Virus record (IMG/VR): IMGVR_UViG_3300042309_000773
Coordinates: 1-26,580 of that record
Strand: one strand, 5' to 3'
Source: a virus
Length of the DNA: 26,580 bases
Part shown: piece after piece, positions 20,575 to 26,580 of the stretch
Layout: every line of letters begins with the position of its first letter
Position numbering within the stretch: position 1 is the stretch's first letter
Position numbers and translations under genes: made by a program
Notes under the pieces: model-generated
What the model saw: only the letters and a program-made list of their open reading frames with translations
What the model was told of the DNA's origin: nothing
The model's database searches: none

Positions 20575-21939
20575 ATGAGTCTCACGCTCCGTCCCTACCA
20601 ACAGCGCGCTGTTCACGATCTCCGCCTCGCCTTTCGAGAAGGCGCACGCGCTCCGTTGTTCGTCATGTGCACCGGAGGAGGCAAGACAATCGTCATGGCC
20701 GAAATTCTCCGTTCACTGGCGACCCGCGGCCGCAGCGCCTTTGTCCTGGTCCACCGCCGTGAACTGATCGCCCAGACCAGCCACAAGCTGGACCTGGCCG
20801 GTGTCGAGCACGGCATCATCGCCGCTGGCCACACCGGTGCAAATGCACCGATCCAGATTGTATCTGTGCAAACGCTCGCCCGCAGGCTGGCGCACATCTC
20901 CGCCTCCCCTGATCTGATCCTTATTGATGAGGCGCACCACGCCACCGCAGGCAGCTGGGCAAGCGTGATCGGCCACTGGCCTGATGCCCTCCGCCTTGGA
21001 GTCACCGCCACCCCCGTTCGACTGGATGGTCGCGGCCTGTCAGCAGTCTTCGACCGCCTTGTTCTCGGCCCGTCTGTCGCGGACCTTGTTTTTCTGGGCT
21101 ATCTCAGCCCGGCGAGGATCTACGCGCCTCCCGTGCGTGCAGATCTGCACAGACTCGCCAAACGTGCAGGCGATTTCGCAGCGGGGGAATGCGCTGAGCG
21201 CATGGATCGCCCCACCGTCACAGGTGACGCCATCGACCATTACCGGCGCTTGGCCGCAGGGCAGCGTGCAATCGCCTTCTGCTGCACCGTTCAGCACGCA
21301 GAGCACGTTGCTGGATCGTTCCGCGCAGCCGGCATCGCCGCGGCCACGCTGCTGGGCTCATCACCAGATCGTGATCAGATCGTGAACCGCTTCGCCACCA
21401 ACGAGCTGCAGGTGCTGGTGACCGTCGATGTGGTCTCCGAAGGTTTCGACATCCCGGCCGCCAGCTGCGCCATCTTGCTCCGACCCACCGCCAGCCTCGG
21501 CCTTTACCTCCAGCAGGTTGGCCGCGTGCTCAGGCCCGCAGAGGGCAAGCAGGCAGCGGTGATCCTCGACCACGTCGGCAACGTCCACCGGCATGGCTTC
21601 CCCGATGATCCGCGCGACTGGTCGCTGGACGATCGCCTCCGCTCTGGCCGCGGTGGTGGCCAGGCAGCGCCATCAGTGCGCACCTGCCCCAGCTGCTTCG
21701 CTGCGTTCAAGCCGGCGCCAATCTGCCCATGCTGCGGCGCACACTGCGCGCCCGAGCCCAAGCGCGCCATGCGCCAGGTCGATGGCGAGCTGCAGGAGCT
21801 GAAGCGGGTCAATGCCCAGCTCCGTGCCAGCGAGCGCAAGCGTGCCCGCACCCTGCCAGAGCTGCTCGCCATCGCCGCACAGCGCGGTTACTCGCCCGGC
21901 TGGGCGTACAAGGTCCACGCTGCAAGAGCGAGAACGTAA
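20575..21939 (+). CDS. SF2 DEAD/DEAH-type helicase with C-terminal zinc ribbon
   Basis: The 454-aa protein has complete SF2 motifs: LRPYQ at 5-9 (Q-like motif), Walker A CTGGGKT (32-38), Walker B DEAH (118-121), TATP (144-147), VSEGFDIP (287-294) and QQVGRVLRP (313-321). This is the arrangement of type III restriction/UvrB-like phage helicases. A C-terminal zinc ribbon (CPSC at 371-374, CPCC at 384-387) and a basic helical tail follow, probably for DNA binding. It is the first gene of the plus-strand replication block. Direct DNA unwinding is inferred; a translocase role is possible. Confidence 0.93.
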   Translation: MSLTLRPYQQRAVHDLRLAFREGARAPLFVMCTGGGKTIVMAEILRSLATRGRSAFVLVHRRELIAQTSHKLDLAGVEHGIIAAGHTGANAPIQIVSVQTLARRLAHISASPDLILIDEAHHATAGSWASVIGHWPDALRLGVTATPVRLDGRGLSAVFDRLVLGPSVADLVFLGYLSPARIYAPPVRADLHRLAKRAGDFAAGECAERMDRPTVTGDAIDHYRRLAAGQRAIAFCCTVQHAEHVAGSFRAAGIAAATLLGSSPDRDQIVNRFATNELQVLVTVDVVSEGFDIPAASCAILLRPTASLGLYLQQVGRVLRPAEGKQAAVILDHVGNVHRHGFPDDPRDWSLDDRLRSGRGGGQAAPSVRTCPSCFAAFKPAPICPCCGAHCAPEPKRAMRQVDGELQELKRVNAQLRASERKRARTLPELLAIAAQRGYSPGWAYKVHAARART

Positions 21940-21943
21940 TAAG

Positions 21944-22561
21944 ATGGGAACAGCTGCCCCATCTTTCTTCGTGCCTAATCCAATTCCGGCTGCGCTGATC
22001 GGCCAGCGCTTTGGCCTGCTTACCGTGGTGTCCGACGCATCAAACGGCCAGCGTTACCAGATGGTGCGTTGCCAGTGCGATTGCGGAAACATCACCGTGA
22101 TCAGAAAGAGCCGTTTGCACGAGCGCAAGGGAAAGCAACTTGCCTGCGGATGCCTGCGTGGTCGGCACACCAAGCACGCTGATTCCAACAGCAAGCTGTA
22201 TAGGGTTTGGGATTCGATGGTGCGACGATGCCACAACCAAAACCATCGAGCGTTTGCTGGCTATGGCGGTAGAGGCATCACAGTGTGCGCTGAATGGCGC
22301 GACTACTGCGGTTTCAAAGCGTGGGCTGACAAAAGCGGCTACGCCGAAGGCTTGACCATCGACCGAATTGATAACGATGGCAGTTACTCCCCGGACAACT
22401 GCAGGTGGGCTACCCGCAAACAACAGCAGAACAATCGCCGCTGTTGCGTCTACATCGAGCACGACGGCAAGCGCCTGACGCTCACGCAGTGGAGTGAGTT
22501 GCTAGGCGTGCCGCGGCACACTGTGCGCAGGCATCTTGAGGCAGCGCATGTCAGCCAGTGA
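21944..22561 (+). CDS. Free-standing HNH-like homing-type endonuclease, relative of the gene at 1221
   Basis: The 205-aa protein (ATG 21944) has CQCDCG and ACGC zinc-type clusters in the first third, then YGGRGITVCAEW and IDRIDNDG..Y.PDNCRWAT in the middle, and a C-terminal LTLTQWSELLGVPRHTVRRH helix-turn-helix. The order and spacing match the protein at 1221, with similarity mainly in the central motif. It sits between helicase and VRR-NUC genes and has a different codon feel, somewhat more AT-rich, from its neighbours. Its last codons overlap the start of the VRR-NUC gene. Nuclease activity is inferred. Confidence 0.82.
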   Translation: MGTAAPSFFVPNPIPAALIGQRFGLLTVVSDASNGQRYQMVRCQCDCGNITVIRKSRLHERKGKQLACGCLRGRHTKHADSNSKLYRVWDSMVRRCHNQNHRAFAGYGGRGITVCAEWRDYCGFKAWADKSGYAEGLTIDRIDNDGSYSPDNCRWATRKQQQNNRRCCVYIEHDGKRLTLTQWSELLGVPRHTVRRHLEAAHVSQ

Positions 22562-22946
22562 GACAGAGCTTCAGCAGCGCATCCGACTGGCTCTTGGCAC
22601 TAGGCCAGACCTAAGGCTTTACAGGAACAACTGTGGCAGCCTGCCAGACCCCCGCACCGGCAGGCCCGTGCAGTTTGGCCTCGCACGCGGATCCGCAGAT
22701 CTCATCGGCTGGCGCACCGTGGTGGTGACACCCGAGATGGTTGGCCAGCGGATCGCGGTGTTCACCAGCATCGAGGTGAAGACGGCAACGGGCCGGCTGG
22801 CGCCTACGCAGCAGCAGTGGCTCCATGCCGTGCGAGCTGCTGGTGGTGTGGCCGGCGTGGCGCGTTCCGTTGGCGATGCGTTGCGCATGGTCAAAATGCC
22901 GCTAGAGTTTCCCCAGCGATCCCCCAGCGATCCCCATGCAGCCTAA
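22548..22946 (+). CDS. VRR-NUC domain nuclease
   Basis: The 132-aa protein (ATG 22548, GAGG upstream) shows the minimal phage VRR-NUC pattern: RLYRNNCGSL, GLARGSADLIGW (with the Gly-x-Ala-Asp acidic position), SIEVKTATGRLAPTQQQWL (catalytic Glu-x-Lys and Gln) and ARSVGDALRMV. Family members cut branched or flapped DNA, often beside SF2 helicases as here. The C-terminus is extended by a small tandem duplication at the DNA level (CCCAGCGATCC twice). It overlaps the next gene by 11 bases. Confidence 0.9.
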   Translation: MSASETELQQRIRLALGTRPDLRLYRNNCGSLPDPRTGRPVQFGLARGSADLIGWRTVVVTPEMVGQRIAVFTSIEVKTATGRLAPTQQQWLHAVRAAGGVAGVARSVGDALRMVKMPLEFPQRSPSDPHAA

Positions 22947-23088
22947 GCGCCAACAGCGCCGCACCATCACCCTCGACCTGCCACCTGAGCAGATCGCCTG
23001 GCTCGATCAGCAGGCCGGTCTCCTCCTATCCCGCTCAGCTTTTGTTCGGCAGCTCATCGCTAACGCCATGCAGCAGGAGCAGAAATGA
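22936..23088 (+). CDS. Ribbon-helix-helix (CopG/Arc-type) protein
   Basis: The 50-aa protein starts MQPKRQQRRTITLDLPPEQI and continues AWLDQQAGLLLSRSAFVRQL: a strand (RTITLDL), a first helix, a turn at SRS and a second helix (AFVRQLIANAM), the standard ribbon-helix-helix layout. It would bind DNA as a dimer and could regulate this operon. It is too short for many gene finders, but its start overlaps the nuclease gene and its stop overlaps the next start (ATGA). Confidence 0.78.
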   Translation: MQPKRQQRRTITLDLPPEQIAWLDQQAGLLLSRSAFVRQLIANAMQQEQK

Positions 23089-23441
23089 CGGAGTGCCCGC
23101 AAGGTGATTGCCCACTGCGAGCTGGCATGGAAGCTGTCAAGCATTGCCACCGTATGCAATGCGGCCTCAGCCTTTCCCTAGAAGGCTCCGATCGCTTCAA
23201 GCGCAAGATGCGCGCCCAACTGGCGGACCTGATCACCGCCGATGTGCTCTATCAGGCATACACCGGCGAGGAGGACATCTACAAACTCGATCGCATCCGC
23301 GGATGTTCAATTAACGATCCACTGATCACCAATGCTGCCAAACATTGGCCGGATCGTCTTCGCGCGCTCGAGGCCAAACGCAAGCAAGAAATAGAAGACA
23401 ACCGCCTCGCAGTTCAGCAGTACACGCTCGGCCGTTTCTGA
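23085..23441 (+). CDS. 118-aa protein with N-terminal Cys/His cluster
   Basis: The N-terminus MTECPQGDCPLRAGMEAVKH contains two cysteines, followed by CHRMQCG: a C-x4-C ... C-x4-C/His arrangement that may bind zinc. The rest is helical and charged (FKRKMRAQLADLITADVLYQ and LEAKRKQEIEDNR). I recognise no family. Its stop overlaps the start of the primase-helicase gene (TGATG), so it may be a replication accessory protein. Confidence 0.65.
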   Translation: MTECPQGDCPLRAGMEAVKHCHRMQCGLSLSLEGSDRFKRKMRAQLADLITADVLYQAYTGEEDIYKLDRIRGCSINDPLITNAAKHWPDRLRALEAKRKQEIEDNRLAVQQYTLGRF

Positions 23442-25957
23442 TGACCCGCATCACAGATCTCGCTATCGGCCACTGGCCGTCAATCCTTGGCGCCCTTGCT
23501 GGTCTCTCCAGCGATCAGCTCACTGACAAGCATCAGCCCTGCCCGCTGTGCGGTGGTGAGGATCGCTATCGCTTCGACGACCAAGACGGCTCCGGCTCCT
23601 GGTTCTGCAATCAGTGCGGCGGCAAGAACCAGTCCGGTGGTGCCGGCAATGGCATGGATCTCCTCCTTCGCCGCACCGGCTGGACCTTTGCCGAAGCAGC
23701 CAAGCGCATCGAGCAGCACCTCGGCATCGCCCCGCAGCGCCCAACACCTCCAACCAAGGGCGCCGAGAACGTCTGGCGCTACAGCGACACCTTCCTGGTC
23801 TGCCGCTTCCCCGGCAAGAAGATCCGCCCACTCTGGTGGTCCGGCAGCCGCTGGGAATGGAAGGCCCCACCAGCGCCTCGACCGCTGCTCAACCTCGACC
23901 AGCTGCGCAGTCGCACCGGCACCGTGCTGATCGTTGAAGGCGAGAAGGCAGCCGACGCAGCAGCCAAGCTCTACCCCCGCGCTGTCGTCACCACCTGGCC
24001 ATCAGGTTGCAAGGCGATCGACAAGGCCGACTGGTCACCACTGGCCGGCCGCCGCGTCATCCTCTGGCCTGATGCTGATGCCGTTGGCCAGCAGGCGATG
24101 GATCGCCTCGCGCAGCTGCTGCTCCGCCTCCCCGTCGATCGCGTGCAGATGGTCACCCCACCAGCAGGCTCACCTGAAGGCTGGGATCTGGCTGATGCCA
24201 CCTGGACGCCAGAGGAGGCCGCGGCCTACATCAAGGCCAACCTCTCCTCTTTCCTCGAGCTGGATCCTGAGCTGCCCGAGCAGCCGGAACTGCAGGGCGA
24301 GCCCGACACCGAGCCGGACCTTCCCGATCTCGATGCAAATCGCCATTTCACCTGCCTCGGTTTCGATGGTGATGCCTACTACTACCGCCCGCACAACACC
24401 GGCCAGGTGGTGCGCCTCACCCGCGCATCGCACACCTCAACCAACCTGGTCTCTCTTGCCGGTCTGAAGTATTGGCGCGAGCTATGCCCGACTGATCGTG
24501 GTGGCGTTGACTGGACAAAGGCCGCATCCATGCTGTTTGCGATCAACGCTGAACGTGGCTTCTACAACCCCGATCGGATCCGCGGCCGCGGCGCATGGTG
24601 GGATGAGAAGCGCACCATCCTTCACCTCGGCGATGAGCTGGTGGTCGATGGCAAGCGTCACCCCGTTCTCAAACCCTTCAAGTCGAAATACCTCTACCAG
24701 CGCATGTCAGAGCTGGAGGGGCCGGGCTCAACCAAGCCGCTGAGCGATGCCGAGGCCCTCGTCATCTGCGAGCTGGCCGAACGCTTCCACTGGGAGGTGC
24801 CAGCATCCGGCCTGCTCCTCGCCGGTTGGGTCACCCTTGCGCCGATCTGCGGCGCCCTCCCATGGCGGCCGCACGCTTGGCTCACTGCAGCAGCTGGATC
24901 CGGCAAGTCCGCCATCCTCGATCGCTACGTCGCCATCCTGCTCGGTGACATGGGGCTCATCGTCGCCGGCAACACCACTGAGGCCGGCCTCCGCCAGACC
25001 CTTCGCTGTGATGCCCTGCCTGTTGTGTTCGATGAGGCCGAGTCGAACGAGAAGGCCGATCAGGTGCGGATGCAGAACATCCTCGCGCTGGCTCGTGTTG
25101 CGTCCAGTGAGTCTCACGCAACCATGCTCAAGGGCAGCCCCGGTGGTGATGTCACCCGCTTCAACATCCGCTCGATGTTCCTGATGTCATCCATCGCCAC
25201 CGCTCTCAAGCAGGGCGCCGATCGCAGCCGCTTCGCTCAGCTCACCCTGCGCTCACCGAACGAGCTGCCCAAGGCCGAGCGCATCGCCCACTGGGAGCAG
25301 CTGGACCGCGATCTCGATCGCCACATCACCAACGAGACAGCCCGCAGGCTCATCGCGCGCACCGTTTCGCTGATCCCCACCATCCGCGCCAGCGTCCGCA
25401 TCTTCACCAAGGCTGCGGCTGAACATTTCGACTCGCAACGCCTCGGTGATCAGTACGGCACCCTCCTCGCCGGCGCGTGGTCGCTGATGTCCAGCGAAGT
25501 GCCCACGCCAGAGCAGGCGCGCACCCTCATCGATCAGAACGATTGGGAGCCCTACAGCCAGACCACTGAGGTGCCCGATGAGCAACGCTGCATCCAGCGC
25601 ATACTCCAACATCAGGTCCGAGTTGAGACTGATGAGAAAACCGTCACCCGCACCCTGGGTGAGCTGGTCGAGATCGTCGGCCACACCATGAACGACATGG
25701 ACGTGTCCAGTCGCCAGGCTCAGGAGAACCTCGGGCGGCATGGTCTACGGGTCGATAAGGACGCCGATCAGCTGCTGGTCAGCAACACCGCCGAGGCGTT
25801 GGCATCGATCCTGCGTGACACACCCTGGTCTCACAGCTGGGCAACAGTGCTTGGCCGCTTGCCAGGTGCGAGCAAGGCAGGGGCCACCCGTTTCAGGGGT
25901 GTGGGGGCCATCTCCAGGGCGATTGCGTTACGGATTTCGGCCTTGCAACGGGGGTGA
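23441..25957 (+). CDS. Primase-helicase fusion (zinc, Toprim-like and P-loop ATPase domains)
   Basis: The 838-aa protein (ATG 23441) joins three parts. Residues 30-65 are a primase zinc-binding domain: C34-x2-C37, C56-x2-C59 (CPLCGG ... WFCNQCGG). Residues about 155-260 are Toprim-like: IVEGEKA (164-170), TWPSGCKAI, and LWPDADAVG (208-216). An acidic Pro-rich linker follows (about 272-300). Residues about 470-610 are a P-loop ATPase: AAAGSGKS (483-490), VVFDEAES (528-535) and FLMSS (580-584). It would prime and unwind at the phage replication fork. The candidate origin begins just behind its stop. Confidence 0.9.
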   Translation: MTRITDLAIGHWPSILGALAGLSSDQLTDKHQPCPLCGGEDRYRFDDQDGSGSWFCNQCGGKNQSGGAGNGMDLLLRRTGWTFAEAAKRIEQHLGIAPQRPTPPTKGAENVWRYSDTFLVCRFPGKKIRPLWWSGSRWEWKAPPAPRPLLNLDQLRSRTGTVLIVEGEKAADAAAKLYPRAVVTTWPSGCKAIDKADWSPLAGRRVILWPDADAVGQQAMDRLAQLLLRLPVDRVQMVTPPAGSPEGWDLADATWTPEEAAAYIKANLSSFLELDPELPEQPELQGEPDTEPDLPDLDANRHFTCLGFDGDAYYYRPHNTGQVVRLTRASHTSTNLVSLAGLKYWRELCPTDRGGVDWTKAASMLFAINAERGFYNPDRIRGRGAWWDEKRTILHLGDELVVDGKRHPVLKPFKSKYLYQRMSELEGPGSTKPLSDAEALVICELAERFHWEVPASGLLLAGWVTLAPICGALPWRPHAWLTAAAGSGKSAILDRYVAILLGDMGLIVAGNTTEAGLRQTLRCDALPVVFDEAESNEKADQVRMQNILALARVASSESHATMLKGSPGGDVTRFNIRSMFLMSSIATALKQGADRSRFAQLTLRSPNELPKAERIAHWEQLDRDLDRHITNETARRLIARTVSLIPTIRASVRIFTKAAAEHFDSQRLGDQYGTLLAGAWSLMSSEVPTPEQARTLIDQNDWEPYSQTTEVPDEQRCIQRILQHQVRVETDEKTVTRTLGELVEIVGHTMNDMDVSSRQAQENLGRHGLRVDKDADQLLVSNTAEALASILRDTPWSHSWATVLGRLPGASKAGATRFRGVGAISRAIALRISALQRG

Positions 25958-26206
25958 AACAGGGGCTGTTACGGCTCAAATCCCTTGCGCTGCAACGGGT
26001 TAGCAAAAAGCGTAACGGTGTAACGGTTTTCGGCCGACATACTCTCTCTCTCTCTTACAGAGAGACATGTGTGTGTGAACCCTCTTAGACCCCCCTTTAT
26101 AAATAATTCTATTCTTAAAAATAGTTGTTACATGGTTACGGGGGGCTCAGACCCGCTGCCCCGCAATCGGTCTTGATGTAACGCCCCCTGTTACGCAGGC
26201 GTTACA
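25927..26206. repeat. Nine GTTAC/GTAAC boxes (iteron-like) at a candidate replication origin
   Basis: GTTACG, GTTACA or GTAACG boxes start at 25927, 25968, 26012, 26020, 26127, 26135, 26178, 26190 and 26201. Two pairs are tandem with exactly 8-base spacing (26012/26020 and 26127/26135), in opposite orientation on either side of the AT-rich core. GTTAC and GTAAC are the same box read on opposite strands, and a 5-base box on either strand would be expected less than once in 280 bases. The first box lies inside the end of the primase-helicase gene. Confidence 0.75.
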
Positions 26207-26271
26207 AGCGTGACGGTCAAGCTCACGCCATTTCGCTTCCCTGGCTCGGCCTCCCTGCCTACCCTTGGCGC
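25958..26271. other. Non-coding AT-rich region, candidate replication origin or control region
   Basis: This 314-base stretch is the only long non-coding segment. In order it holds GCAACGGG/GTTACGG motifs; (CT)7 at 26042-26055, whose last seven bases can pair with AGAGAGA (26059-26065); (TG)5 at 26068-26077; a run of Cs; and an AT-rich core at about 26096-26130. Three more boxes and a GC-rich end follow. A short AT-rich unwinding element between two box clusters behind a primase-helicase gene is typical of iteron origins. It also could carry the promoter of the structural gene at 26272. I see no gene in it. Confidence 0.55.
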
Positions 26272-26580
26272 ATGGCGACCCTCACCCTCGACATCCAGTC
26301 AGAGCTGCCCAAGGCCATCAGGTGGACCGACACCATGACCAAGCAGCTTCCGTTCGCCATCTCGCAGGCGCTCAACAGCGTGGGCTTTGACGCACGCACC
26401 GCACTGAAGGGCGCATCACGCACCTACTTCGATCGGCCGACACCCTTCATTCAAAACGCATGGCGGGTGGAGAAGGCCAGCAAGCGCAGTCTGGTGGTGA
26501 CCGTCTTCCCTGAGGCCAAGCGCGAGCCATACCTGCGCGCCAACATCCTCGGTGGCAGACGTGGCACCAAACCCTTTGAG
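26272..26580 (+). CDS. Structural gene start, probable tail-completion/minor tail protein (3' end outside window)
   Basis: The frame is open from ATG 26272 to the end of the window (103 codons). The protein starts MATLTLDIQSELPKAIRWTD and holds LPFAISQALNSVGFDARTAL, YFDRPTPFIQNAWRVEKASK and REPYLRANILGGRRGTKPFE. This pattern resembles phage proteins of the lambda gpZ/tail-completion type (helix, then a YFDRPT.FI.NA strand), in my judgement. The ribosome binding site is weak. It marks the return to late structural genes after the candidate origin. Confidence 0.7.
   Translation, partial: MATLTLDIQSELPKAIRWTDTMTKQLPFAISQALNSVGFDARTALKGASRTYFDRPTPFIQNAWRVEKASKRSLVVTVFPEAKREPYLRANILGGRRGTKPFE

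Noticed and set aside
26041-26080. CRISPR-like or transposon end repeats at the CT/TG runs
   Set aside because: They are simple short runs without spacers, target duplication or transposase.

Overview
The window is phage DNA: a lambda-like siphovirus tail module, a lysis cassette, a dense block of very small early genes, and a recombination/replication module. There is no rRNA, tRNA, CRISPR, insertion sequence, integrase or classical repressor that I can see. I think the host is a high-GC cyanobacterium (Synechococcus/Cyanobium type). That rests on several small proteins and the dCTP-deaminase form, which resemble recurring cyanophage families as I remember them; I could not run a search. Both window edges cut structural genes (tape measure on the left, a probable tail-completion protein on the right), which fits an arbitrary cut in a larger or circularly permuted phage genome.

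Layout. 2-9547 (+): end of the tape measure gene, a homing-type endonuclease, then the lambda M-L-K-I-J series of tail-tip genes, a tail fibre and two small fibre-distal genes. 9621-11103 (+): lysis cassette with two small membrane proteins (holin candidates) and a two-domain endolysin (GH24 lysozyme plus M15 peptidase). 11100-11603 (-): NUMOD4/HNH endonuclease. 11680-12195 (+): dCTP-deaminase-like gene, followed by a good intrinsic terminator. 12313-13409: two small minus genes, a divergent small plus gene and an HNH gene. 13495-17257 (-): sixteen small genes, every junction an overlapping stop/start, with a candidate promoter and palindromes near 17394-17447 and an intrinsic terminator at 13454-13483. 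17441-17914: divergent zinc-ribbon and 67-aa genes around a palindrome. 17911-20472 (-): SSB-like protein, AlpA-like regulator, RecT-like annealing protein, HNH/AP2 endonuclease and RecE-like exonuclease. 20575-25957 (+): SF2 helicase, HNH-like endonuclease, VRR-NUC nuclease, ribbon-helix-helix protein, unknown protein and an 838-aa primase-helicase. 25958-26271: non-coding, with nine GTTAC/GTAAC boxes overlapping its left edge and an AT-rich core, a candidate replication origin. 26272-end: start of a structural gene.

How it fits together. Exonuclease, annealing protein and SSB-like protein would form a Red/RecET-type pathway, read divergently from the helicase, nuclease and primase-helicase genes that would drive replication from the repeat-rich region. 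The minus-strand block has the look of an early host-takeover operon: tiny, translationally coupled genes, several with membrane segments or DNA-binding folds, mostly of unknown function. The plus-strand tail and lysis genes are the late genes. Five free-standing endonucleases of homing type sit between modules, and one appears to share its DNA-binding tail with a separate small gene of the early operon.
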